64,000 nt of DNA from Kalmusia sp. IMI 367209 (lineage: Eukaryota > Ascomycota > Dothideomycetes > Pleosporales > Didymosphaeriaceae): the NCBI GenBank assembly GCA_027946365.1, contig JAPEUQ010000012.1, positions 682,001 through 746,000 of the forward strand. Direction: 5' to 3'. Made by a program: the position numbers and the translations under genes. Positions 45,025 through 56,711 of this stretch are shown here, in pieces (position 1 is the stretch's first letter; every line of letters begins with the position of its first letter). A model generated the notes under the pieces. It did not search any database. It was not told the origin of the DNA and saw nothing but the letters and a program-made list of their open reading frames with translations.

Positions 45025-45686
45025 ATGACCGAGAGCTGCGACCCTCTCTGGGACGAGGTGTGAATCACCAAACTCGTACCACTCCTCCTTTACTTTGCTT
45101 ATGACTTATACTCAGGTCGAGCGCATGGCGCAAGCGACCGCGGCCGCCGATGTCCAGATTGCGGACGAATATCCTTCGCGTGAGACAATCGAGCGATGGG
45201 AACGTTTGTTCGGATACTCAAGCATTGAGGCTGCGAAGCTGATCAGCGCGCAGCGTGAGGACGGTACGCTAGCTCTATCACTTGATATGTCTGTTTCTAC
45301 TTGAAACTATGTGAAACGCTGACTCTTTGTTAGTCACCCGGGAACGTACCACCAATGAGCACTGGGCCCTCGTCAAGGATGCTGAGGAGGCCGCGGGGTA
45401 CGACCGCGAGGCATATGAGCACCGAAAACAACTCCCCAGTATATTCAAGAACAACAGCGCCACAATTCCGATCGGCGGCCAGGAGGGCGGGGTGATGTTT
45501 GGCTTTCGACTGGGTGGCTTGCTTAACAGCATGGAAAAGGTCAAAGAGGTTGCGAAGTTGGAAGAGCTGCCGAAGGTGAAGAACGGCTGGAGTGATGCAG
45601 GGCCAGTCCAGTTCTGTGTGGTAGACTTGGAGACGAAGGAGAAGCTGGTAGCGTGGTTGACGCAGCAGACCGTGTTAACACAATGA
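45025..45686 (+). CDS. Hypothetical 177 aa protein
   Basis: Three exons, 45025-45057, 45116-45263 and 45334-45686, with introns of 58 and 70 bp whose phases fit. The first exon codes for 11 residues (MTESCDPLWDE). The protein is acidic and helical, with WERLFGYSSIEAAKLISAQR, then an aromatic-charged stretch and a Gly-rich turn (IPIGGQEGGVMFGFRLGG). It has no signal peptide or membrane segment. I do not recognise the family. The clean splice phases, a TATA box and the absence of stops make it a credible gene. Confidence 0.72.
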
Positions 45687-45929
45687 GCTGTCAGTATCAT
45701 GTATACAGGATCCTAGCAGAAGACACCGATTGGTTTTTCTACATCAATTGAGTATTGAAAAGTGTCTAATCTAATCTGACTGGTTGCATTTTTTAAGAAG
45801 CTCGTGGTTTCACAAAATACTTAGCATGGCATACGAGCCGCTGCTTGTCTACCGACATCCGTTTGCCCTAGCAACACTACACTTAAAGAACATATTCTTA
45901 ATCAGTAAGTCATCGCAAGACCCATTGAT

Positions 45930-46882
45930 TCAAACCCAGGCCCCAATTTCTGATTCTACTTCTACTCCGAAGTCCCAATCTCCGGCCGAAACGCGCTTGT
46001 TAATCTTGCAGCATAGACAGCAATCCTTGGTATGTTTGCATTCGCCTTTGCCCATGTCGTTCTTCTCTTTACCGTTTACATCCTTAGTCTCCCCGGTCTC
46101 GACGTCCTTGCTCTCGAAATATTTCTCAGCGTAATCGAAGAAAACATTCGTGTTCGGGCAAGAGCATAATGGCTCACAATCAAAGACTTCGACTTTCTTA
46201 GTCACCACAGCGAGAGCCAAGTCCTGCAGAAATTCTCGTGGAGCATTTTTCATCGCATCGAGAAAGTCGTTCGTATCTGAGTGTGGACAATGGTAGGCGT
46301 ATACAGCGCTGTCGACGAACAACTGGCGCAATCCGCAAGGTCCAGGCGTGTTATCATAGATGATCTGAGCTGCCCGTCCAGCGGTAATACACGCCTCCCA
46401 GAGATCATCTCGCATATGGAAGAATTCCTTGATGACGATGTTCTTAGTGCCGATATCCATGAGCTTCTCGGCCAAGACGAAGACTTGTGCCCATACTACC
46501 ATGGAGTAGTGATTGTCCCAGTTGTCGATAACAATATGGCCATTCTTGAACTTCTAGTAAGCATGAGGGAATACACGTGAATAACATACGTACATAGACA
46601 GCTTGTAGATAGACGCCGAATATTTCGGGATCGTCTTCTCTCAGCGAAATCACGCGGTCTTCACTCTCCTTCCAACTGCCGCTCATGGCTTTGCGGAAGA
46701 ACTCGGAGGACTCGCAGATTAGCTCTTCATGGACGACAAAATCGTGCTTCTTTTCGCTTTCGCCGACCGCGACGGTCAACACTTTGCCGCTAAGTTGCCT
46801 GTCGCAACGTCAAATGGCTGTAGACTAGACTTGGACTGAAGCAGCGAAGAACATACTTGCTAATTTTCTTGTTGGATGACAT
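45930..46882 (-). CDS. BTB/POZ domain protein
   Basis: Predicted 281 aa. Exons: 46882-46857, 46789-46594 and 46553-45930; introns of 67 and 40 bp, the second very short. The BTB fold covers about residues 10-115: VLTVAVGESEKKHDFVVHEE, then ICESSEFFRKAMSGSWKESE and ISLREDDPEIFGVYLQAVY, the standard pattern of fungal BTB proteins. Next come WAQVFVLAEKLMDIGTKN and a helical part, and a Cys-rich C-terminal tail with CEPLCSCPNTN and CKHTKDCCLCCK. BTB proteins often recruit substrates to cullin-3 ubiquitin ligases; in fungi the role of these single-domain versions is largely unknown. Whether the Cys-rich tail binds metal is not known. Confidence 0.88.
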
Positions 46883-47668
46883 CGTGCGATGGCCGAAGGT
46901 GCCGGCGATAGATGAAAGGTGTTAGATACTTAGTAAAGGGTCTCTATAGGGGTATAGAAGTAGCAGTGAGGTTGAAAGGTCGCCAGTGGGTCTTCTTGTA
47001 CCGTTAGAATGTACTGGCTTGCTAGCCCGCGAGTCACTACGTGAGAGAGTTGTGAAGCACAAGTAAAAGGTAAGGTAAGGTAAGCGATAGATGCAGGCTT
47101 GTGCAATTCAATTGCTAGGAGTGATGAAATAATGGGATATAGGTAGATCTGCCCTGTAGTGTGGCCTTATCAGGGTAGAATTGATGTATTACATTTCCTT
47201 GATACTAATGCAGCTATTTAATATTGCGAGATGCGATCGAAATGCAAGTAGTTCAACGCATTCCCGCGTAGGAAAGGGAAAATCAGTTTCTATTCATAGT
47301 GGTAAAATTGCTATTACGGCAAATAACTTTTTATCACATCGTATACAATGTCGTATCATTGTTTTCGATTGTTCGCATAGCGCCTAGTCCGAGGCAATGT
47401 GATATCGTCATTTGAGATGCTGCGGCAAAGTTGATATTTCTACCCGATACAATCAATACACCATAAACACGCTGTTATTTTACGGAAAAGATATCAAGAT
47501 ATCTGGTCAATACATCGATCTCGCTCTCAAGCACTGGTCGATTGTCTAAGCGCCGATACTCCTATCGGAATGAGCTTACTAGTCTTCAAGAGCATACGCA
47601 TTAACAAGCTATCAAAACACAAAGTTTGTGGAACCAGTCTCCTACTAATACTTGAGGCACTTCTATAA
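46883..47668. other. Spacer between the BTB and F-box-like genes
   Basis: About 790 bp, AT-rich in the right half, with three GGTAA units at 47069-47083. No gene is supported. Confidence 0.45.
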
Positions 47669-49120
47669 CTACCAATAATCTCGGCCCGTAACTGCCGTCA
47701 TCTGCTCCCGGAGTTCCTTTGTCATGGCTTCTTCCAGGTTGTTCTCAAGCCCAGAGCCCGCTATAAGTACAACAGGGTGAAGGCTAGGCGTGTTAGGCCC
47801 AAGAAACCCAGCGAGTCTCTTGATGTTCATTGAATCCTCTGCCCAAGCTGACACTTTCTGTTCATCACCGCGGAATGCTAACCAAAGTTGTATGAGATTT
47901 TTAAACAAGACTTTAGGACCGGGTTCTAGACGTAAAGAATCCCAGCTGGCGTTGACTGAGATCCTTATACATTCTATCTTCCTACAGTGCTTGCCGAGAG
48001 AACGAAGTACGTCAAAACTTGGAGATGAGGTGTCATCCACAAGCCAGAAGAAGTCTTCCAATTTGCAGCAACGCTGGGCAAATCGTTTCATTACCTCGTC
48101 CGTAATGCCGTGAATGACTGGGTGTGATTCTTGGCCGACGACACGAAGACATGCCAGCTTTGGGCATCTCTCTGCGAGAAGCACGAGATCTTCACCATTT
48201 ATGCCGTCGTGTTGCGAGCCCTCAAGGGCGTCCAGGTTCACTTCAAACCACACAAGTTTTTGATAGAGGGAAGCTGCCTTGAAAAGACGGCTTGATGATG
48301 TAGTATTCTTGAGATGGTTTAAAGTTAAGTATCTTAGAGTAGGAGCGATTGCATGAAATTTCTCCACAGCATCGACCGACATCGTGGCATGGAGGCTGCA
48401 GAGGCTGGGGAAACCATTGAAGACTGAGTTCATCCATTGTGCTTCGATGTTCGGACAATCCAGTGTTCTTAATTCTTGTAGCTGGCTGGCAAGCTTGAAT
48501 GTGTCCAATGACCATCCAGCACTTGTGGTATGGATTTGCAGCGTTTGAAGCTGTGGACTTCTCTCTAGATATCCTTCCAGTTTCTTGAAGTTGACTTTCT
48601 CGCAGTGTAATCCGAGCTCCTTGAGATCAGGGCACCTGTCGTGTAGGACGTCCAAAAAGGTATCGAATGTACCGACAAAAGCGCCGTTCATTGTAAAATT
48701 TTCCACACTTGGTTGCAAAAACGCAATTAAGGCGGTTTCATCTACTTCTATCACAGTTCTCGTATGGAGATACACAACAGTGTTTTTCGGATAGTTTAAT
48801 CGAGAGAGTATTTCCACGTTGTGTCCGTCGGGAACGTTTCCGCCGCAAAAATCTCGACATTCTAGCCAATGGACTTCGTTCGCATATATTTGTGCGCGTT
48901 CAATGCTCTGCTTTGCAATACTAGCGAGGTCTTCTGCTCTTGCTTCACCACAGTATCCGATATAGTGCCAAAGGCGCTTGATACCTTCTTCGAAAAAATG
49001 ACTGTTGATACGGAGGCAGTTGTATATGAAGCGATTAGAGCCGCGGTAATCGTAATCAGCGTACCAGTCAAAGAGTACATTGACAAACTCTCGGCTCATC
49101 TGTGGCTGGCGCGTAGTCAT
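47669..49120 (-). CDS. F-box/LRR-like protein
   Basis: A single-exon frame of 483 codons with an ATG start. The N-terminal 45 residues have the helical spacing of an F-box (FVNVLFDWYADYDYRG, then IYNCLRINSHFFEEGIKRLW), though the usual LP start is missing. The rest contains degenerate leucine-rich repeats such as LQTLQIHTTSAG, LQELRTLDCPNIE, LRYLTLNHLK, LACLRVVGQE and IECIRISVNAS. The design fits a substrate receptor of SCF ubiquitin ligases, which would act in the cytosol or nucleus; the target is unknown. Similar proteins are numerous and fast-evolving in Pleosporales. The weak F-box is the main uncertainty. Confidence 0.8.
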   Translation of the reverse strand: MTTRQPQMSREFVNVLFDWYADYDYRGSNRFIYNCLRINSHFFEEGIKRLWHYIGYCGEARAEDLASIAKQSIERAQIYANEVHWLECRDFCGGNVPDGHNVEILSRLNYPKNTVVYLHTRTVIEVDETALIAFLQPSVENFTMNGAFVGTFDTFLDVLHDRCPDLKELGLHCEKVNFKKLEGYLERSPQLQTLQIHTTSAGWSLDTFKLASQLQELRTLDCPNIEAQWMNSVFNGFPSLCSLHATMSVDAVEKFHAIAPTLRYLTLNHLKNTTSSSRLFKAASLYQKLVWFEVNLDALEGSQHDGINGEDLVLLAERCPKLACLRVVGQESHPVIHGITDEVMKRFAQRCCKLEDFFWLVDDTSSPSFDVLRSLGKHCRKIECIRISVNASWDSLRLEPGPKVLFKNLIQLWLAFRGDEQKVSAWAEDSMNIKRLAGFLGPNTPSLHPVVLIAGSGLENNLEEAMTKELREQMTAVTGRDYW

Positions 49121-50640
49121 TTTGAAGAATATGTCGCATAGATTGACTCCTGCTTGAAACTATGTCCACGTAGTCGGGGTAGGAAGTTTCATAAATGAGG
49201 ATCAAAGAGTAGTCGATGGAGAAGGGTGCGTGAGACGTTGTCTGGAAATATTGCACATGTGTCCTCAGAAGTTATTGTCGGTGCGAATTTACATAAAAGC
49301 GTTAATTCGAACTGTGGGTATAAATAGTAACTGTCAAGACGAAACGAACTGCAACGACAAAAATTGAGTATGAAGGAGTTGAGAAGGCTTGAAGCCGAAA
49401 AGAGATAGTCCGGTGCAAGCGTTGAAATACCGAGGCTGTGCTCGCCTAAATTCCAGGATGTCAGTCAGCTCTTTCGCACGATACTAGTATAAAAATCATT
49501 CTTGGGAGCCTGGCACAAATCTCCAAAATTTTATGAGATTCAACTTCCTGTAGAGGCCGTGAGTTTGTATTGTACAGTTCACTGCGAAGTTACTTCAAAA
49601 AGAGGTGTATAGAGCCGCTCTATGTAGACTAAGGAGAGGGCGACACGATCAAGTGGTATGACCGGAAGCTCGCAGGTTCCTGCAGAGATGACCGAAGTCG
49701 TACAGATATAGCATTGTTTTCATAGTGATCTATGATGTTTTGTTCGTTGAGAAAAAGTTTCAGCGCACTGTATCAGTATCATGCTATAGATATCACTCGC
49801 GAATTTCTCTAAGTTGCTATGCAACGATAACCATGACGAAAGCACTTTCAACTATGCTGTGCCCTTTATTGGGTGTCTAGGAACATGCCCATACCACAAC
49901 AACCCTGATGCATATGAAGGCCTCTCTTTCCATCTTTGCCCTAGCGTGTTGATTTCGTCAGAGCATACAGTGTGGCACAGTGACAAATAACGAACAGCAA
50001 GCACAGTGCTTAGTGCAACGCATCTGCAACCTACGTTCAGCAATGTATTTATGACCTATTTTATCTAACGACCACCAGTAACGACCTCAAATGCACAGGT
50101 TGATCAACTACCAATTAAGAGATAGCATGATGAAACGGTGACACGTCTTCATATTCTACGATCCATTATCCACACGGCCGAATCGGACCAGATTGCAAGC
50201 GCTAAGCGCCACAAGAACGCGTCTACAATACATTTCCGTGGGGCCGCTCTGACGGTTACGTTCTTGCATACATGCATAAGTAGTCGTGGGCGGCGTCGTG
50301 GGCGGCTAACATGATGCATGCATAGACACGATATATTGTACTACTCTGTTGATTGGCATAGACAGCCATCGATTCTTCGATAACTGTTAGAGTTCATTGA
50401 TGTGGCTGCATGAACAATTCGGAAGTATTTTTAGGTTCGGACACCAGCCACAGGTGAGGCGGTGCAACACCCTGTTTTGATTGGTTGCTGCCTACTCGCG
50501 CGAAGGCATCCACGCCGAAGCACGGATGCTTGTGTTACTATAATATGTCCTTAGATTCCAGCAAGAATTATGTAGCTCAGCTTCACTTTTTGTCGTGATT
50601 CGGCTGCCCTGCGAATTGTGCTGTCTGTTCATCCAGAACC
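49121..50640. other. Gene-free spacer
   Basis: About 1.5 kb between divergent genes (F-box-like to the left, BTB-like to the right). AT-rich with short frames only; I see no RNA gene or repeat in it. Confidence 0.45.
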
Positions 50641-51736
50641 ATGGTGAAGTCTAATCGGTACCCCTCACGCATTCCGGAATGGACCAAGTTAGAACAATAT
50701 AAGGAGCAATCCGCCAAGTTCAACGAAGTAAACGATGTAGAGATGGAAGGCATTGAGATAGCTCTGGAGGAGAAATTGGTGCTACCAAGAGGACTACGAC
50801 GGAAACGGTCTCGTACCGATGTGAGCATTGCAACCCAGTCTGCAACTCCTTCTTACTAAGCCTATTTCTAGTCGATGTTCGGAACGATTGAAGAGTCACC
50901 TATCAAACGTATTAGAGCACCCGAGAGCCGAAAAGTCGACTCTGAGGCAATACCGTATGTGCTCTACTCTGCGTTAAGAGAGCATTGCTAAAATTTACAG
51001 TGCTTTTAGAGACAAGTTAACAATATTGGTGAAAGACGACCAGGGTGAGGGTGAGGTAGTACCGCTACAAGTGGATAGAGAAAAGGCATTGAGTGGAAAC
51101 TCCGAGTATATTTCAGCAACTCTCATGTCAGAGTTCATATCCGACTGGAAAAGCGCGTTGCCGAAACCGATCGATCTGACCGATGAAGATCCTTCGCTCA
51201 TCAAGCATTATCTGAAGTGGATGAAGATCCGCAAGATCGATACGCAAGACAGGCCTCGATGGGCTTCAGCGGAGGAAAAGAGCCGCTCAGACTACAAGGA
51301 AGAGATGACTTTAGACACAGAGCACCTAGCCCACTGTTACGGCCTCGGAGAACGACTGGAGGACGCCAAATATCGGAATGCGATTCTACATGTTATTCGA
51401 GACTATGCTTTGAAGGAAAAACTTTTCCCAAGCGATTTCTCCGTGGCCGCGATATATAAAGGCACGAAGAAAGGTTCGCCAGCTAGGAAGATGATGGTAG
51501 ACTTTTGGGCGTATACTGGGAGTGCGACATGGTTGGAAAGTGATAGCATTCGAGATTCTATATGTTCAGAGTTTCTTGAAGATCTTGTACCTGCGCTACT
51601 GCGAGTGCGTGCGAGGCCAGAAGAAAATGAACGACCGTGGGTAAAGAACATTGACGCTTACTGTGTCGAAGAGAACGAAACTCAGCCTGAAGATATCGTT
51701 GTCCCAGAGCAAGAATCCATGGAGATGCAGGAGTGA
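50641..51736 (+). CDS. BTB-domain-like protein
   Basis: Predicted 332 aa. Exons: 50641-50820, 50872-50954, 51001-51736; introns of 51 and 46 bp with fitting phases. The first 95 residues are charged and include a basic patch (RGLRRKRSRTD) and a second one (SPIKRIRAPESRKVD), which may act as nuclear localisation signals. Then comes a BTB-like segment: KLTILVKDDQGEGEVVPLQV, a serine/acidic part and IDLTDEDPSLIKHYLKWMKI. The C-terminal half is helical (EHLAHCYGLGERLEDAKYRN) as in the back region of fungal BTB proteins, with an acidic end. The BTB core is more diverged than in the protein at 45.9-46.9 kb, so the domain call is weaker. Confidence 0.78.
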
Positions 51737-52454
51737 AACGGGACGAGAACGATTTACCTACCCTAATTATTGATTCTATAATTCAAAGCCTTTTAGCTCC
51801 TCAGATAGATGAAGATCTATATTGTTATCTTCTTCTGAACATATATCTGCGAACTTCTTAGTGTTCCACATAACACATGCTGTCGACCGGGTCAAGGCTT
51901 TCAAAGGTTTCCATCTCGCTATCATGTCCAACATTGTCGGCTTTGCATTGGGTCTTCTGATGTGAACTGAGGCGCTTTCCGAGAAACATATATGCAGGAA
52001 TCAATGTCGCCCGCATTGACGCTCTCAGACCAGTGAAAGATGAATGGCGCGTTTGTCCCAATCAGGGCTAGGGTACCTCGGGGCAGCCCAGGGGCGTTGT
52101 GGACCACGCTCAGCTTCACTCATGTGATACCCTAACTTTCATTTCAACTTTCTAACCAAGTGCTTTCGATATCTAGTCCCTCCCCAATGACTACTTGCAC
52201 TCTAGCGCTTATCGACCGTACGCGATATTGAGAATGAGGATATATGGGCTGGAAGGATATGTTTTTCTAGATGTAAGATGTCACTTGCATGATTTTCCAG
52301 ATGGAATATGTAAAACGTCTTGGCTAGAGGCGGGGATGCTACTACATCGCTGTTATACATCAAAAAAAGCATAGCCACTGATAGGAACAGTTTTCTTCAA
52401 TATTCTCCTGTATTATGTCTAACAGTTCATCTAACTATCCGTGAACAATGACAT
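51737..52454. other. Convergent spacer
   Basis: About 720 bp between the 3' ends of the BTB-like and amine oxidase genes. Only short frames are present and no repeat stands out. Confidence 0.45.
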
Positions 52455-54990
52455 TTACGCATTGATATCTACCACTTCTTCAAACGGGTGGTTCGGATCG
52501 TACGGATATTTTCTGACCACGACGTCACCAATGTACTCCCAAAGACCTTGATTAACGTCAACAATCTCGTTGTTCAACGGACAGGTGTCAGACTTCTGGC
52601 CGAACGTTTTGACCTCGGACACCTTGCCAGCGTCGTAGTTAATGCGGACCTGGTTGACCGTCTGGCGGCTCGCATCTCCAAGCAGATAGTTCAACGGCAT
52701 GAATTGGACACCAGAATGTGCGGTAGTGAACACGGTGTTGGGCAAGTCTCCAGTGTGCGGGATGTGGTGCATGCCAAGATTGATCCAGGTGACGATGTCC
52801 TCTTGAACAAGGCTCTCGCCGTTAAAAAAGTCGTCGAAGTTGATTGGAGGATCGTTCACGTCCTGAGAATTATACGGATGCGAGCTGGCAAGCTCACAGT
52901 CGTGTTGCTTGGTGAATTGGAGATCGTAACCGGCCCAGTTCGCTGCATTCATAAGCGAAGAAGAATTTTGAACTGTTAAGTGTGCCGTTCCGGTTGATGG
53001 CAAAATGCGGTAGCCGCGCTTCTCGCCGTACTTGTTGGTTTCGTTTTGGTTGACGATGATGACTTGCGTCAAGGCGTTCTCGCCCCAGTTGATACGAGAC
53101 TCATCTTCGCTTTCGATGAACTTCCTCTGAAGCTTCATAGTGTTACGCGGCTTGCCTTGCGACCACGGATATGTCTCTGTGGTGGGCACATTGCTGACGA
53201 GTTGCACGGTATTGGCTGTCCCAAGGATGTCGAAATCAGCCTTGAAGTTCAAAACATGGTCATGCATAGAGCCACTGAGGGAGTCATGTATATGCCAGCC
53301 ATAGTCCTCGTTGTTAGCGTAGTAGGCTCCTTGTATATAGCCAGATGCGCGAACTTCGACGCTAACGGTGCCGTCCTGATAGAAAGAATACGTGAACATG
53401 TAGTCGTAGTTTCCAATGGTGGAAATGGATCGAAGACTAAAGTAGGTATTCTTCGTAGCCGATACGTACTTGGTAGTACTGTGACGTTGTTGGGGGTAGT
53501 CTGCATCAAATTCAAACAAGCAGATTGAATTGACGTGTGTATGCGTAGTCTCGGAGATATAGAAAGATGAGTTCAAGTAAGTCGCGTACGAAGGGCAGTC
53601 GTAGCCTTCTATGAGCTGGAAGGCATACGGTCCAAATCCGTAATACGAGTCAAGGTATGCCGTGCCGGATTGATAAGGATCAGCCCCAGCGTAGTGAGCA
53701 AGTGCTTCCTGCAATGTATGAGTTAAAGAACGCATTTCTTTGGTAGCCACTTACTTGAAGTCCAAGCTCATATATGATGCGGTCACCTTTGTACTTGATA
53801 TCGTACAATGTGAGACCAGTGTCTCTCGAAAAGCCGACGTAAAAACTGAAGTCCATCCACTCAACGTACTTCTCCTCCACATCAACAGAGTAACGCGATC
53901 CAGCTGGTGCTATGGCTGTTGGGGGAGAAAGTGTATCCATTGGAAGAATAGGGCCGCTCTGGTCGGTGGTAGCCCAATCCCCATCGACATTGATCGGTAG
54001 TTTCTCGAAACCGGGAGAGTAAAAGGCTGTCCGAAAAGCTTCAGTAGAATCATACCAAATGTTGTTGTAAAACCAGCCGAGCAGCTTCCATTGTGACGGA
54101 TCTCTGCCAGTCTGATCAACCAAGAAGTATAGGCCGAGAGACATGATAGAAGTGGTGTCAAAACCAGTCACACTCTTGTGAACAAACATGTACCAGCTTG
54201 TAATGCGGCCATCCTCTTGGCCCATCGGATCAATACCCCACATGGTGATCGTGTCGTTGTCTAAGCCAAGTGCAGTGCCGTTCCAGAGCTCAAGAGTGAT
54301 GTCTTGGATAGATTCGCTTGTCGGGTAAAGAAGCTTTTCGTAGAGCGTGTCATCGTCAGCACCAAGATTTCGCACACGGCCTTCGGTTTTGCGAGTGTGG
54401 TAATAATCTAGCGGCTCCCACGTCGTGATATTCGCCTGGATAGGCAGGGGGCCGACCAGAATATCTGCATAGTAGGGCTCTTCAGTTGCTCGAACATCCA
54501 GAAGGACATGCGCGTAACGAAGGGGAGCTGGACCGGAATCGTCGAGATATGCAACCACATCTGACTTGTTCGGACGTTGCAATTCAACAAGCAGACTTTA
54601 AAGATTAGCATTTACAAAGGTTGAAGCATAGTTCCATATATTTACTCACACTGAATTGTCCCATTCGCCAGCCTCATCAGTTGTGGTTAGGTTCAAATCG
54701 GACTGTTCGAAAAGCCAATAAGCCACAGACGCAGCTTCCTGATCAGTGAAGCCTTCCCAAACATTCGGAACCGGAGCAGTAACGGCAGCGGCAGCATCTC
54801 CACAGACAGGCGCCTGCGGACCTGTGCTGTTCAAATATTGACGCTTAGCATGTCGCGAGTCGTGCGGTACCACTCTGTTGTAGCGACCACTTTTGACCCA
54901 TTTAGCCTTTGCTTCGGGTGCTGGTGAACAAGCAACTAAGATTGAGGTGCTAGACAGAAGCACAGTCGTGAAAAAAGTGGGTAGCTTCAT
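52455..54990 (-). CDS. Secreted copper amine oxidase (TPQ-dependent)
   Basis: Predicted 811 aa. The enzyme oxidises primary amines to aldehydes with release of ammonia and hydrogen peroxide. Exons: 54990-54650, 54595-53755, 53708-52455; introns of 54 and 46 bp. A signal peptide (MKLPTFFTTVLLSSTSIL) is followed by a propeptide-like region, so it is likely extracellular, unlike the peroxisomal members. The catalytic base fits D414 in AYLDSYYGFGP. The topaquinone precursor is Y495 in IGNYDY. Copper ligands fit H543 and H545 in MHDHVLNF and a His in GMHHIPHTGD. All active-site groups are present. Many N-glycosylation sequons support secretion. The substrate cannot be predicted; secreted fungal relatives take amines as nitrogen source. 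Confidence 0.93.
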
Positions 54991-56711
54991 CTTGGTCCGG
55001 TGGCCTACTGAACAGGCTTGGATGATGTCCTGTGTTTGCCGTGAAGCAGTTGAGTCTTATACGCATGTTCGCGGGAACATACCCACGCCATGATGCCGTC
55101 GCCCACCTCAGATCAAGAAGAGATTACGAGAATGATACGCTGAAATGAACGATAAGGGAGTACGTAGCTGGAGCTCTCCACTAATGGCGGAGGCGGTACT
55201 GCCATGGTTGAGCCGGCTCAGTCTGTGCAGATGGCACATCTTGGCGCGGAGTGTTGTTGTTCGGTAGAAGGTCCTTCTCTGGGATGAGCCCGGGCGGTAT
55301 GGTGAGTCTAATGCCAGAAGTGTGCGATATTCGGCCTGTTGATCGGCTCCATGGGAGGCCCTGGACCCTCTAGCTTAGTGTTGATGGCTCGGGGAGAGGG
55401 TCCGACTAACTTCACGTGCCGAAGCTTTGTCAGGAAAGCTTAATATCCTCTGGATCTAGCCGATCAATGTATAGCAATTTTGTAGGTATATCACTGCATT
55501 GAATGTGTCCGGTAAAAAGGAAACATCATGTATCGATTACCACATTATTGGGATTTCGACAAGTCCCGTATACCGTTAAGGTTCAGATGGAATTGTCACA
55601 ATAATACCTAAGATTATCAAGGAAGTATGAAATCTCCGCCGTTGAGTTCTCTGTCGGTAGTTCAGATGCAGTGTGGAGTCCACGGATGCCGGAGAGAACT
55701 GACATCTGAAGCCTAGCCATATTGAGCCTAGCACATGCACGCGGACCCTTATCTCCTATAGCTTAGCCCTCGTTCCGTGCGATAAGCATACGTACGCATG
55801 GTAAAGACCTTGGTCAACGGTGAACGGAAGGCTAGATAAGCAATGAACTACTGTCTCAAAACAGCAAGTACATGCGAGAGCGCGCCGATCTCTAGCATGG
55901 TCCACACGACCCTCGGAAGCTTCAGACAAACGAGAACCTGACTGGAATATTGATTATGCGCCTCGTTCTACTAGTTGACTTCGAAGAGTGACTGTACATA
56001 AGCCACAGGTAGGTGTCACATCTGATGGTCATGGCTTTTTGTGGTGTTGGTAGATAAGATTTGGCCATAATATGTGAAATGGCTAGCTCATCTATCTCTC
56101 CTAATCTTGGACCACCAGTGTCACCTTTAAAAAGGTTTGAACAAGATGACCTATAATCTACCCACGACTCAAGACTTTACGAATCTAAGTGAGAGTTTTC
56201 CACTGGAAAGCAGTATCCCAGCGATACTTGAGACATATTGTATGGTAAGTTTGAAACCCTAAACTCGTGTTCGAACAATTACCTGTGTATTACGCTGCTT
56301 CATTTAGGGATGATTAGATTATTTCCATGTGACAGCTAGGATTTACATGTCAACACCCGTTGAGCACATGGGAATGGAGCTCTTACAACTACATTACATA
56401 CCCTAATATAGCATATTTCATAAAGCAGCACACAGCCTCTGTCTTGATGTGACACCAAGTTACATAGCCATGCTCTTAGCAGTTAGCATTTCCAGCTCAT
56501 ATCCATGACTGTCTGGATCCTTGACGGGGAGCTTATCGTGTGGCATTGGTTTCATGGTCGACATATTCACTCTTTACACTTAGGTGACGATGCTGGAAAT
56601 GCACGGCGTGCAAAAGTAAACAAACGAAAATGCTGATGATTCTACAGACCTAGCCTGGTCGAAATGCACTATTCGGATATATACAAAATATTTTACTTTC
56701 CCACTGAGCAA
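54991..56711. other. Gene-free region upstream of the amine oxidase
   Basis: About 1.7 kb containing the promoter of the amine oxidase and the 3' flank of the complex I gene. No open frame worth noting, no repeat seen. It is large for a window where housekeeping genes have 200-300 bp spacers. Confidence 0.45.
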
